Source of the DNA: an uncultured Verrucomicrobiales bacterium
GTDB lineage: Bacteria > Verrucomicrobiota > Verrucomicrobiae > Limisphaerales > CANJSG01
Assembly: GCA_946480965.1 (NCBI GenBank)
Contig: CAMLMI010000179.1
Coordinates: 1 to 8,760, forward strand
Reading direction: 5' to 3'
DNA: 8,760 bases
Shown here: piece after piece, positions 1 to 7,374 of the stretch
Layout of the letters: every line of letters starts with the position of its first letter
Numbering within the stretch: position 1 is the stretch's first letter
Notes under the pieces: model-generated
The model's input: the letters and a program-made list of their open reading frames with translations, nothing else
Told to the model about the DNA's origin: nothing
The model's database searches: none
Translations under genes and position numbers: made by a program

Positions 1-64
1 ATCCCTGCCGGGATGGCTTTCGTGCTTCTGATTATGATTTGTAACCAGTTGTTGTTGTTGGGAT
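1..64. other. short non-coding end after lipA
   Basis: The region downstream of lipA (its stop is at 65-67) shows a small inverted repeat at 1-14 (ATCCC, loop TGCC, GGGAT) and a GTT microsatellite-like run at about 48-60. A weak 6-bp inverted repeat (TTGTAA 39-44, TTACAA 65-70) is present without a T tract, so no terminator is called. Confidence 0.4.
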
Positions 65-952
65 TTACAACATAGGTGAGACCTCATCGGCGTGATACGA
101 GCTGCGGACGAGCGGACCGCTGGAAACGTGCTTGAAGCCCAATGAGCGGGCGATCTCGGCCAGCTCGGCGAAGAGTTCGGGACGAATGAACTCGATCACG
201 GGGAGATGACTGGTGGTGGGCTGGAGATATTGCCCTAAGGTCAGGATGTCCACTTGGGCATTCTGGAGATCCTCCATGGCGACGAGCACTTCGTCGAAGG
301 TTTCGCCCAACCCGAGCATCATGCCGGACTTGGTCGCCACAGGAGATGGAGTGCGGGCCTTCACCTTTCCGAGCACGGACAACGAGCGGTCATAGGTCGC
401 CCGGTGGCGGACTGTTGGGGTCAGGCGACGGACGGTTTCCAAGTTGTGGTTGAAGATGTGGGGCTTGGCGGAAAGGACGATGTCCAAGGCGAAATCCCGG
501 TCCAAGAAGTCCGGGACCAGGATCTCGATGGTGATTCCCGGGTTGAGCTCGCGGACCTTCTCGATGGTTTGGCGGAAGTGTTCGGCTCCGCCGTCCTTGA
601 GATCGTCGCGGGCCACGGCGGTGATGACGACGTGCTTGAGCCGCATCCGGCGGGTGGCTTCGGCCACACGGGCGGGTTCGTCCGCGTCCAGTGCCAGAGG
701 CTTCAAGGTGGCCACGGCGCAAAAACCACAGGCACGGGTGCAACGGTCGCCGGCGATCATGAAGGTCGCGGTGCCCCGGCTCCAACATTCCCAATGATTC
801 GGGCATTTGGCGCTTTCGCAGACGGTGTGGAGCTTCAGTTCGTCCAACAGCGAGCGCGTATGGGCGAAGGTGTCCGAAGTGGGGAGCGGGAGGCGCAACC
901 ATTCGGGGAGGCGGGGACGGGGTTTCAGACCGATCGGGGACGACGACGTCAT
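65..952 (-). CDS. lipA: lipoyl synthase (radical SAM)
   Basis: Lipoyl synthase inserts two sulfur atoms into octanoyl groups on the lipoyl domains of 2-oxoacid dehydrogenases and the glycine cleavage H protein, using S-adenosylmethionine in the cytosol. With the chosen start the protein has 295 residues. The auxiliary cluster motif CESAKCPNHWEC gives Cys45, Cys50 and Cys56. The radical-SAM motif CTRACGFC gives Cys71, Cys75 and Cys78. The C-terminal RSSY motif at 283-286, whose second serine ligates the auxiliary cluster in the family, is intact, so the enzyme should be active. The start ATG at 952 is preferred because the family-like sequence (PEWLRLPLPT) begins soon after it. An in-frame GTG at 1021 would add 23 residues without obvious family similarity, although it would bring the length to 318, near that of E. 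coli LipA. Neither start has a good Shine-Dalgarno sequence. The gene is divergent from the transglycosylase-like gene; no lipB or dehydrogenase gene is in view. Confidence 0.95.
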   Translation of the reverse strand: MTSSSPIGLKPRPRLPEWLRLPLPTSDTFAHTRSLLDELKLHTVCESAKCPNHWECWSRGTATFMIAGDRCTRACGFCAVATLKPLALDADEPARVAEATRRMRLKHVVITAVARDDLKDGGAEHFRQTIEKVRELNPGITIEILVPDFLDRDFALDIVLSAKPHIFNHNLETVRRLTPTVRHRATYDRSLSVLGKVKARTPSPVATKSGMMLGLGETFDEVLVAMEDLQNAQVDILTLGQYLQPTTSHLPVIEFIRPELFAELAEIARSLGFKHVSSGPLVRSSYHADEVSPML

Positions 953-1181
953 GCGGCCGAGAATGTGTGGCGTCTCGCTGCGTTCGCCAAGCGGGAACCC
1001 GGTGGTCGCTCCTGAAAACACCGGTTGCCAAGCCCGCCTCGAAGTCTAGCCTACCCGGTGGTCGGCTCGGAATTGGGTCCAAGCCGGGGCAGGCAGCGAC
1101 GAGCGCAAGGAACGGTGAGCACGCGACGTATCAAAAGAACCGCTTGCCCAAAGTGTCCAACAATGAGACAACAATCCCGTT
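953..1181. promoter_or_regulatory. divergent intergenic region between lipA and the transglycosylase-like gene
   Basis: This 229-bp spacer must carry the promoters of both divergent genes unless lipA starts at the GTG at 1021, in which case the spacer is 160 bp. I could not find a convincing -35/-10 pair on either strand; TTGCCC at 1144-1149 is the best -35-like string on the plus strand but has no partner at a proper distance. No operator-like palindrome or RNA element was recognised. Confidence 0.35.
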
Positions 1182-1652
1182 ATGAAACACTCTGCTCTCC
1201 TCACGATGTGCAGCTTGGCCCTTTGGCTGGGTTGGGTTGGTTCGATCCAAGCGCAGTCTCTCGAAGGCGTCTCGAAGGTTCCTGTCCAGGCCAAGGCCGC
1301 CATTCAACCGGCGCAGTTGATGGCGGCCTTGTCCTTGATCGAATCCGGAGACAACGACCGGGCGGTAGGTCGCGCCGGAGAGGTGAGCCGCTACCAGATC
1401 ATGCCGTTCGTCTGGCGGGCCTATGGGGGAGGCAATCCGAGGAATGCGGCGGAAGCCAAGCGTGTCGCCACCCGGATCATGGGAGACCGGATCGCCAAGT
1501 TTCAGGCCAAACACAACCGCCCGCCAACCATGGTGGAGGTTTATGCCCTTTGGCGATCCCCGGCCCGAGCCATGCAGCTCAAGCTGTCGGCAGCGGTGAA
1601 GGATTGCGGGCAACGCTTCTCGAACCTGGTCAAGGAGTCGCTGGAATCCTGA
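1182..1652 (+). CDS. secreted lysozyme-like / transglycosylase SLT-like protein
   Basis: This small exported protein (156 residues) starts with a Sec signal peptide: a hydrophobic stretch at about 5-20, with cleavage likely near SIQA-Q (after residue 24 or so). The mature part resembles a compact lysozyme-like fold. It has LIESGDNDRAVGRAGEVSRY (52-71), in which Glu54-Ser55 looks like the catalytic glutamate-serine pair of lytic transglycosylases, then YQIMPFVW (71-78) and a YALWRSP segment (121-127) near the C-terminus. Such enzymes cleave peptidoglycan glycan strands in the periplasm. The assignment rests on motif resemblance rather than an alignment; a non-catalytic sugar-binding role is possible. 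The ATG at 1182 is chosen because the signal peptide begins there, although no clear ribosome binding site precedes it. Its stop lies only 6 bp from the end of the convergent HXXSHH gene, leaving no room for a separate terminator between them. Confidence 0.72.
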   Translation: MKHSALLTMCSLALWLGWVGSIQAQSLEGVSKVPVQAKAAIQPAQLMAALSLIESGDNDRAVGRAGEVSRYQIMPFVWRAYGGGNPRNAAEAKRVATRIMGDRIAKFQAKHNRPPTMVEVYALWRSPARAMQLKLSAAVKDCGQRFSNLVKESLES

Positions 1653-1658
1653 CCGCGC

Positions 1659-3062
1659 TCAGACCAAGCCCTTGAAGTTCGGATCGTCCAACCCCTTCAG
1701 CTCGCCAGTGCTGTCAGCGAACTGGTCCACCCCGGCCCCCATGCGGCGGAGCATGGAGACGTAGAGATTACAGAGCGGGGTGTTCTTCTCGTAGGTCAGG
1801 TGGCGGCCGGTTGCGAGGGAGCCGCCGCCTTTGCCGGCGAGAACGATGGGCAGATTGCGCGGGCTGTGTGCGTTGCCGTCGCGCATGCCCGCGCCGAAGA
1901 GGATCATCGAATTGTCCAACACGTTGCCGTCGCCTTCCTTGAAGGACCGGAGCTTTTCCAGCAGGTAGGCGTATTGGTCGAGGTGCCAGAGGTTGATCCG
2001 CTTGTATTCCTCCAGCTTGTCGGCGTGGTTTTCGTGGTGGGAAATCTCGTGGTGACCGCCCTTCACGCCGTCGAGGAAGGAGAAGTTTTTCCCGGAAACC
2101 GAGTTGCCGAACATGAACGTGCTGACGCGCGTGGAGTCGGTCCAAAAGGAGAGCGCGATCAGGTCCAGCATCAGGCGCGTGTGCTCGGTGTGGTCGCCGC
2201 GCCGCTCGGAGGCGCGGGCGGGATCGGCGTAATAGTCGGTGATGCGGCGGCCCAGCTTGTCGATCTCGGCGCGGACCAGCGGGTCCTCGTTCAGTTCCGC
2301 TTGGCGGCGTTTGGCGTCGAACTCGATGCGCTTCTCCACGGAGCGGACGGACGAGAGGTATTCGTCGAGCTTCCGTTGGTCGTTCTGGCTGACCCGTTTC
2401 TTGAGAGCCTTGGCGTCCTCCAGCACGAGGTCGATGACCGACCGGTCGCGCGAAGCGTCTTGGGGGCGACCTCCGGCGTTGGAACGGAAGAGCCGGTCGA
2501 AGGCGAGCTGCGGATTGATCTCCTTCGCCAGCGGGGTCGTCGGCGAACTCCAGGAGATGTGCGAGCCGTAGAGGCGGGTGTAGCCGACGTTCACGTCCAC
2601 GCCCGTGGTGATGGGTTCAAGACCGAGTTCCAACGACGGCAGCGGCGTGAGGTTGCCGACGCGGGCGGCGGCGACCTGGTCCATGGAGGTGCCGCTGCGG
2701 AGATTGCTGCCGGTGGTGCGGTGAATGGTTTGGCCGGTGAGGAAACCGCCGGTCTTCACGTAATGGCCGTCGCCGGTGTTGGCGTTGGCGTTCCACAGCT
2801 CGGTCAGGACGAGCAGGTCTTTCTTGAACGGGGACAACGGCTGAAGAATTTCCGACAGCTCGAAGTCCGCACCCGCTCCCTTGGGCGTCCAATGATGCGG
2901 ATTCACGCCGTTGGCCATGTAGAGCACGGCCATGCGGACGGGGGGCGCGCCGGTGGCTGGACCGGACGCGCCGAACGCCCGGAGCGATTCCAGCCACGGC
3001 AACGCCATCATGGCACCGACGCCTTTGAGCATGGTCCGACGGGAGAGCTGGGGAGTGTTCAT
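1659..3062 (-). CDS. HXXSHH-motif family protein (former DUF1552), Tat-exported
   Basis: This 467-residue protein belongs to the HXXSHH family (former DUF1552), which is abundant in planctomycetes and verrucomicrobia and has no proven function. The N-terminus has a twin-arginine signal, SRRTMLKG (7-14), followed by a hydrophobic stretch, so it is probably exported folded. The name-giving motif is present as HEISHH at 338-343. Other family-like segments are RMAVLYMANGVNPHHW (43-58), GFLTGQ (106-111) and SMILFGAGMRDGNAHSPRNL (385-404). The start at 3062 is set by the signal sequence. The frame stays open upstream to 3938, but that extension lies antisense-free inside the neighbouring gene and reads as low-complexity Arg-rich sequence. 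The start codon overlaps the stop of the upstream cytochrome gene (ATGA, 3059-3062), so the two are almost certainly co-transcribed and translationally coupled. The folding and Tat export suggest a possible cofactor or metal, but none is shown. Confidence 0.93.
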   Translation of the reverse strand: MNTPQLSRRTMLKGVGAMMALPWLESLRAFGASGPATGAPPVRMAVLYMANGVNPHHWTPKGAGADFELSEILQPLSPFKKDLLVLTELWNANANTGDGHYVKTGGFLTGQTIHRTTGSNLRSGTSMDQVAAARVGNLTPLPSLELGLEPITTGVDVNVGYTRLYGSHISWSSPTTPLAKEINPQLAFDRLFRSNAGGRPQDASRDRSVIDLVLEDAKALKKRVSQNDQRKLDEYLSSVRSVEKRIEFDAKRRQAELNEDPLVRAEIDKLGRRITDYYADPARASERRGDHTEHTRLMLDLIALSFWTDSTRVSTFMFGNSVSGKNFSFLDGVKGGHHEISHHENHADKLEEYKRINLWHLDQYAYLLEKLRSFKEGDGNVLDNSMILFGAGMRDGNAHSPRNLPIVLAGKGGGSLATGRHLTYEKNTPLCNLYVSMLRRMGAGVDQFADSTGELKGLDDPNFKGLV

Positions 3063-4978
3063 GGTTGGGCGGGGCTCGGGGTGGAAACGACAGCGACGGC
3101 CTTGGGCTCGGCTTTGCGGTGTTGGAAAGGGTAGCTCAGGGCGATCTCGGTGACGAGCGTGGCGGCGGAATAGTCGTCGGCCGCGACCGCCTCGGTGACA
3201 CGCTTCAAGGTCGGCGCGTCGTAATACTCCAGCCCGCGCCCCAGCGAATACGCCAGCATCCGCTCGGTCAGGTTGCGGACGAACTGCTCGCGCTTCTCCA
3301 GGAGAATTCCCTTCAGCCCGACCACGCCGTCGAACTTCTTGCCGCCGGGCAACTCCCCCGAAGCGTCCACCGGTTGGTCCGAGATGGAGGTGCGCCAACG
3401 GCCGATGGCGTCGAATTGCTCCAGCCCGAAGCCCAGCGGGTCGAGCTTGCTGTGGCACGAGGTGCAATTGGGGTCGGAACGATGTTTCTCCAGGCGTTGC
3501 CGCAGCGTCAGTCCGTCCACCGGTTTGTCGTCGCGCGGCAGGCTCTGGACCAACGGCGGCGGTGGTGGCGGTGGTGTGCCGAGGATTTCTTCCAGCACCC
3601 ACTTGCCGCGCAGCACCGGGCTGGTCCGCAGCGGATACGACGTGTGCGTGAGCGTGACGGCCATCGTCAACACGCCGCCGCGAGTGCGGTCGGGCAAAGC
3701 CACGCGCCGCAGCTCCGGACCGGTGACGCCTTCGAGGCCGTAGATCTTGGCCAAGTCCTCGTTGGCGTAGGTGTGAGTGGCGTCGAGCAACTGCAACAAG
3801 CTCGCGTCGTCGCGCAGCAGAGCGTGGAAGAACTCCACCGGCTCGCGCAGCATGGCCTCGGTCAACGCGGGGGTGAACTCGGGAAAACGTCGTCCGTCGG
3901 GCGGGGCGCTGTTGCGGAAGTTTTTCACGCCAAGCCATTGCAAAGTGAAGTTCTCCGCCAAGGCCGAGGACTTCGGATCGGCGATCATGCGGCGGACTTG
4001 TTTCCGCAGTTCCTCGGGCCGGGACAGTTTGCCGCTCGCGGCCACCTTGAAGAGCTCCTCATCCGGCATGCTCGACCAGAGGAAGTAGGACAACTGGCTG
4101 GCCAGTTCCCAGTCGTTCAGCGCGAAGGGCTGGTCCGTGCCGCGATCCTCGACGGAGCGGAAGAGGAAGTTCGGCGAAACCAAGAGCCCCTTCAACGCGA
4201 GGCGCACGGCATCCGCATGGGATTCGCCGCGCTTCTTGGCGCCATCGTAGAGGCCGAGATAGCGCGCGATCTCGGTGTCCTCGACCGGCCGACGAAAGGC
4301 GCGGAAGGCGTGGTGCGCGATGATCTTCTTGGCCGCGCCTCGTTCCGAGGTGAACCAGCCGGGCTTCGCGACGAAGACCCGTTCCTCCGGCGCGGCGTCG
4401 AGCACTTCCGTGGCCGCCGCGAGATAACGCTCCATCAGGATGGGCGGTATGAAGAGCGTCTCGGCATTGTTGTCGAAACCGCCACCGCCGCCGCCGTCGG
4501 CCGGGAAAGCGTCGGCCGGGCGATTGGTCACGCCGAAGAGATCACGCACGGTGAGGTTGTATTCCGTGCGGTTGAGACGGTGGATGACGACATGACCCGG
4601 GTTCTTGCCGATCTTGGTCTCGTCCAACCCGGCGAGCATCCCATCGAGCCAACCGGTCAACCGCTCCAGCTCTTCGGCCGAAGGCTGGGGCTTGTTCTTC
4701 GGCGGCATCTCGTGGTCCTGCATCTGGCGCAGGACGTTTTCCCAGAGCTTGGGATTGCGGTAGAGCGAGGCCTCGTCGGTGAAGGTCTCCAGGTTGACCT
4801 CGCCCTTCTGCCGCTTCTCGCCGTGGCAATCGTAGCAATACGCCTTCAGCAGCGGCTGGATGTCGCGGTCATAACGCGCCGGTTCCGCCCAACCGCTCAA
4901 GGTTCCGGCCCAGAGCCATGCTGCCCCCACAGAGCGGAGGAGCCAGGAGCGGGGCGGCGATGGACGGTTCGGGCACAT
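3059..4978 (-). CDS. planctomycete-type cytochrome c / DUF1592-DUF1588 protein
   Basis: This 639-residue exported protein has a multi-domain layout typical of PVC bacteria. A Sec signal peptide spans roughly 1-31 (cleavage near GWA-EP). A planctomycete-type cytochrome domain follows, with heme site CYDCH at 48-52 and a possible axial Met91 in HEMPPKNKPQP. Next come DUF1587 (about 130-195, HRLNRTEYNLTVRDLFGV), DUF1595 (about 215-275, AFRRPV and SPNFLFR), DUF1592 (about 285-415), DUF1588 with a second CTSCH heme site at 505-509 (about 430-530) and DUF1585 (about 550-620). A glycine run (162-167) and a proline run (469-475) occur at places where the family often has them. Two CxxCH motifs imply a covalent diheme protein, so electron transfer outside the cytoplasm is likely; the substrate is unknown. 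AAGGA, 8 bp upstream of the ATG, supports the start. It is the first gene of the pair with the HXXSHH protein. The linker between DUF1587 and DUF1595 is short, with no carbohydrate-binding insert. Confidence 0.93.
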   Translation of the reverse strand: MCPNRPSPPRSWLLRSVGAAWLWAGTLSGWAEPARYDRDIQPLLKAYCYDCHGEKRQKGEVNLETFTDEASLYRNPKLWENVLRQMQDHEMPPKNKPQPSAEELERLTGWLDGMLAGLDETKIGKNPGHVVIHRLNRTEYNLTVRDLFGVTNRPADAFPADGGGGGGFDNNAETLFIPPILMERYLAAATEVLDAAPEERVFVAKPGWFTSERGAAKKIIAHHAFRAFRRPVEDTEIARYLGLYDGAKKRGESHADAVRLALKGLLVSPNFLFRSVEDRGTDQPFALNDWELASQLSYFLWSSMPDEELFKVAASGKLSRPEELRKQVRRMIADPKSSALAENFTLQWLGVKNFRNSAPPDGRRFPEFTPALTEAMLREPVEFFHALLRDDASLLQLLDATHTYANEDLAKIYGLEGVTGPELRRVALPDRTRGGVLTMAVTLTHTSYPLRTSPVLRGKWVLEEILGTPPPPPPPLVQSLPRDDKPVDGLTLRQRLEKHRSDPNCTSCHSKLDPLGFGLEQFDAIGRWRTSISDQPVDASGELPGGKKFDGVVGLKGILLEKREQFVRNLTERMLAYSLGRGLEYYDAPTLKRVTEAVAADDYSAATLVTEIALSYPFQHRKAEPKAVAVVSTPSPAQP

Positions 4979-5210
4979 GGAGAAAATCCTTCAACGGACG
5001 CGGGGCTGGCTGGGCGGATTCAATCGGACTGTGCGGTAAAGATTCGCGGGCTTTGCCAAAAGAAGTAGCACGCTGCGGCAGGTGCGGCGAAAGCAAAGCT
5101 CCGCGCCTTCACCGGCCCGTTTCGGGGGATGTCGCCGGAAAACGCGCTGGCCTTGAATCGCGGCCCTGCCTCGGCGTCCATCCGTGCGCCGACGCAACCA
5201 TCTTCAACGC
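4979..5210. promoter_or_regulatory. divergent spacer between the cytochrome operon and the DUF1080 gene
   Basis: This 232-bp non-coding stretch separates the divergent cytochrome/HXXSHH operon from the DUF1080 lipoprotein gene and must hold promoters for both if they are not expressed from elsewhere. Its base composition is slightly more AT-rich around 5010-5075 than in the genes. GATTCAA near 5018 and TTGAATC near 5152 form a widely spaced inverted pair, which may be chance. No convincing -35/-10 pair, riboswitch or RNA gene was found. Short open frames crossing it look like noise. Confidence 0.4.
4987..4991 (-). promoter_or_regulatory. ribosome binding site of the cytochrome gene
   Basis: AAGGA on the minus strand lies 8 bp upstream of the ATG at 4978. 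It is the clearest Shine-Dalgarno sequence in the window and supports that start; most other genes here have none. Confidence 0.6.
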
Positions 5211-6533
5211 ATGAAACCACTGCCCCGCTTCCTCGCCCCGGCCCTCGCCGCCGTGCTCCTCGTCTTCGGCGGCACCGCCTGCCAGAGCCTCAACGTCCCG
5301 CCCAGCGGCTTCCAACCGCTCTTCAACGGCACGGACCTCTCCGGCTGGCGCGGCGGCGACACCTACGACCACCGCAAGTGGCTCGCCCTGCCCGACGCCG
5401 AACGCAACAAGCTCGACGCCGAATGGACCGCCGACATGCGCAAGCACTGGAGCGTGGAGAACGGCGAGCTGGTCAACGACGGCCACGGCAAATACGCCAC
5501 CACAATCAAGGACTACGGCGACTTCGAGCTGGTGCTGGAATACAAGACCGTGGCCAAGGCCGATTCCGGCATCTACCTGCGTGGCGTGCCCCAGGTGCAG
5601 ATCTGGGATTACACCGAGAAGGAGAAGTTCAGCATCGGCGGCGACAAGGGTTCCGGCGGCCTCTGGAACAACAGCCCCGGCGCGCCGGGCAAAGACCCGC
5701 TCGTCCTGGCCGACAAGCCGTTCGGCGAATGGAACAAGTTCCGCATCCTCATGGTCGGTTCCCGCGTGAGCGTCTGGCTGAACGGCAAGCTCGTCGTCGA
5801 TCACGCCATCATGGAGAACTACTACGACCGCAAGCTCCCGGTCCCGGCCAAGGGCCCCATCCAGCTCCAGACCCACGGCGGCGAGATCCGCTGGAAGAAC
5901 GTCTTCGTCCGTGAAATCGGCGCGGCCGAGGCCAACCGCTACCTCGCGTCAAAGTCCAAGGACGGCTTCAAGTCCGTCTTCAACGGCAAGGATTTCACCG
6001 GCTGGGCCGGTCCCGTGGACAACTACCAGATCGTGGACGGCGCTGTGGTCTGCCTCCCGGGCAAGGGCGGCACCATCTACACCAAGGACCAGTTCTCCAG
6101 CTACCAGGTCCGCTTCGAGTTCAAGGCGCCGCCCGGTGGCAACAACGGCTTGGCCATCCATTATCCCGGCGAGGGCGACACCGCCTATGTCGGCCTGTGC
6201 GAGCTCCAGGTGCTGGAGGACTCCGGCGCGGAGAAAAAGCACGGCAAGCTCGATCCCCGCCAGTTCCACGGCTCGGCCTACGGCATGGTCGCCGCCACCC
6301 GCGGTTACCAGCGCCCCGCCGGTGAATGGAACTTCCAGGAAGTCACCGTGCAGGGAACGAAGCTGAAGGTGGAGCTCAACGGCACCGTGATCCTCGACAC
6401 CGACGTGTCGAAGGTGAAGGACTTCATGGGCGGCAAAGCCCATCCCGGAATGACCCGCACCAGCGGCCACTTCGGCTTCGCCGGCCACAGCGACCCCGTC
6501 GCCTTCCGCAACGTGTCTCTCCGTCCGCTCTGA
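5211..6533 (+). CDS. lipoprotein with two DUF1080 (3-keto-disaccharide hydrolase-like) domains
   Basis: The 440-residue product has a signal peptide (about 1-23) ending in GGTAC, a weak lipobox with Cys24, so it is probably a lipoprotein. Two DUF1080 domains follow in tandem: about 33-233 and about 252-438. Each opens with the family hallmark, GFQPLFNGTDLSGW (33-46) and GFKSVFNGKDFTGW (252-265), and each has the jelly-roll pattern of a polar strand, an internal NG-x-hydrophobic strand (LNGKLVVDH at 190-198, LNGTVILDT at 389-397) and a C-terminal F-R/K-N motif. DUF1080 members characterised so far include hydrolases of 3-keto-glucosides; many others are thought to bind or cleave sugars. Which domain is catalytic here cannot be told. 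ATG at 5211 is chosen because the signal peptide starts there; a GTG at 5184 would add an unlikely charged leader. Codons are very strongly G/C-ending, more so than in the neighbours. It is followed by a strong terminator and is probably monocistronic. Confidence 0.9.
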   Translation: MKPLPRFLAPALAAVLLVFGGTACQSLNVPPSGFQPLFNGTDLSGWRGGDTYDHRKWLALPDAERNKLDAEWTADMRKHWSVENGELVNDGHGKYATTIKDYGDFELVLEYKTVAKADSGIYLRGVPQVQIWDYTEKEKFSIGGDKGSGGLWNNSPGAPGKDPLVLADKPFGEWNKFRILMVGSRVSVWLNGKLVVDHAIMENYYDRKLPVPAKGPIQLQTHGGEIRWKNVFVREIGAAEANRYLASKSKDGFKSVFNGKDFTGWAGPVDNYQIVDGAVVCLPGKGGTIYTKDQFSSYQVRFEFKAPPGGNNGLAIHYPGEGDTAYVGLCELQVLEDSGAEKKHGKLDPRQFHGSAYGMVAATRGYQRPAGEWNFQEVTVQGTKLKVELNGTVILDTDVSKVKDFMGGKAHPGMTRTSGHFGFAGHSDPVAFRNVSLRPL

Positions 6534-6561
6534 AAACCGGGACAGGACCCCGTTCTTTTGC

Positions 6562-6589
6562 AGGGACCGCCGCCCGGCGGTCCCTTTTT
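6562..6589 (+). terminator. intrinsic terminator of the DUF1080 gene
   Basis: A perfect 10-bp stem (AGGGACCGCC at 6562-6571 with GGCGGTCCCT at 6576-6585) closes a 4-base GCCC loop and runs into a five-T tract (6585-6589). It starts 28 bp after the stop codon at 6533. The opposite strand has no T tract after the stem, so it serves the plus strand and does not clearly terminate the convergent phosphatase gene. Confidence 0.92.
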
Positions 6590-6618
6590 GTTGGCCGGCT
6601 CCCAGCGCCCCGCTGACG

Positions 6619-6975
6619 CTAAACTTCGCCCAAGTATTCCGCCACGCGGGCTTGGAGCAGCGCCACCAGTTCCGGGTCCATGAACTCGTAGTCGTCAGGG
6701 ATCTGGAGGCAGACGATCTCCCGGTCCGCCGCTGCGTCGGGGAAGCGTTCCCGCAGGATCTCGGCGTGGCGTTTCTCCATGACGAAGACCACGTCGGCCC
6801 AGAGCACCAACTTCTCCGAAACCCGGATGCGCGCCTGCTCCGAAGTCCCGGCCGACCGCACGCTCCTGCCGGGTGTGGCTTGGAAGATCTCCTCCGCCGT
6901 CCGGCTCCGCCAGCGGTTGCGGCTACAGATGAAGAGGAGTTTGAGCGGGTCTTGGCTCAAGCGAAGTTCAGACAT
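6619..6975 (-). CDS. small protein-tyrosine-phosphatase family protein (COG4551-like)
   Basis: This 118-residue cytoplasmic protein resembles the short predicted tyrosine phosphatases of the COG4551 type, distantly related to low-molecular-weight phosphatases. After a short N-terminus, LLFICSRNRWRSRTAEEIF (13-31) contains a complete C-x5-R-S phosphate-binding loop (Cys17, Arg23, Ser24). SAGT (41-44), WADVVFVMEKRH (59-70) and IPDDYEFMDPEL (92-103) are the other family landmarks; an acidic residue in the last one may be the general acid. Family members of this length have no well-established substrate. The ATG at 6975 lies 6 bp after the PIN toxin stop, with GGGAG directly abutting it (spacing too short to be ideal), so the gene is probably the last of the antitoxin-toxin operon. 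A TTG at 6960 is a weaker alternative start. No terminator for this strand was seen before the convergent gene. Confidence 0.85.
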   Translation of the reverse strand: MSELRLSQDPLKLLFICSRNRWRSRTAEEIFQATPGRSVRSAGTSEQARIRVSEKLVLWADVVFVMEKRHAEILRERFPDAAADREIVCLQIPDDYEFMDPELVALLQARVAEYLGEV

Positions 6976-6981
6976 CTCCCG

Positions 6982-7374
6982 TCAGTTCGCTTGGAAGAGC
7001 CGGACCGGATAGTTCTCGAAAACCCGATCCACCGTGACCAATCGCGCGTCCTCCACGATGGCCGTGGCGGCGATCAACCGGTCGAAGGGATCGTTGTGAT
7101 GGGAGGGAAGCCGGCCAACGGCCAAGACATGTTCGATGCGGACCTCAACCAATTCCACTGCATTGCCGGTGCGCTGACGCCGGACCAATTCTTCCAGCGG
7201 AGATGGGAGACGCAGTTTCCCGAGCTGTAGTTTGATCTGCATTTCCCACAGGCTCGCCACGCTGACGAGGAGTCGATTTCCAGGATCAAGCAGCGCCGAA
7301 GCAACGTGACCGGGGAGCCGTTTCTGATCCGAGTCCAACCAGATCAGGATGTGTGTATCGAGCAGGAGGTTCAT
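6982..7374 (-). CDS. PIN-domain ribonuclease toxin (VapC-like)
   Basis: A 130-residue PIN domain protein, the usual length for a VapC-type toxin. VapC toxins are metal-dependent ribonucleases that cut tRNA or rRNA unless bound by their antitoxin. The acidic residues expected of the fold are visible: Asp6 in LLLDTHILIWL (3-13), Glu44 in SVASLWEMQIKLQLGKL (38-54), Asp95 and Asp98 in HHNDPFDRLIAATA (92-105), and Asp116 in LVTVDRVFENY (112-122). The pattern DTHILIW ... NDPFDRL is typical of the subfamily that pairs with short N-terminal beta-strand antitoxins. The ATG at 7374 overlaps the antitoxin stop as ATGA, the usual coupling in such modules, so it is preferred over the in-frame GTG/ATG positions further upstream that would give a 149-residue form. 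The active-site residues look intact, so the toxin is probably functional. Confidence 0.9.
   Translation of the reverse strand: MNLLLDTHILIWLDSDQKRLPGHVASALLDPGNRLLVSVASLWEMQIKLQLGKLRLPSPLEELVRRQRTGNAVELVEVRIEHVLAVGRLPSHHNDPFDRLIAATAIVEDARLVTVDRVFENYPVRLFQAN

Noticed and set aside
48..60. GTT trinucleotide run as a phase-variable tract
   Set aside because: Only about four units and outside any coding frame or promoter that could be identified.
39..70. TTGTAA / TTACAA inverted repeat around the lipA stop as a terminator
   Set aside because: Only six base pairs with a 20-base loop and no T tract on the minus strand.
254..1015. Plus-strand open frame of 253 codons opposite lipA
   Set aside because: The minus strand carries all the cysteine motifs of lipoyl synthase; this is its antisense shadow.
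1800..3134. Plus-strand open frame of 444 codons opposite the HXXSHH gene
   Set aside because: It is antisense to a gene with a clear family motif and signal; composition is that of a GC-rich shadow frame.
3063..3938. Upstream extension of the HXXSHH frame to 759 codons
   Set aside because: The extension runs in another frame through the cytochrome gene, reads as low-complexity Arg-rich sequence, and would bury the twin-arginine signal that marks the true start.
3065..5068. Long plus-strand open frame of 667 codons opposite the cytochrome gene
   Set aside because: It is antisense to a gene with clear domains and heme motifs; the product is Arg/Val/Gly/Gln-rich without recognisable motifs. 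High GC with few stop codons explains it.
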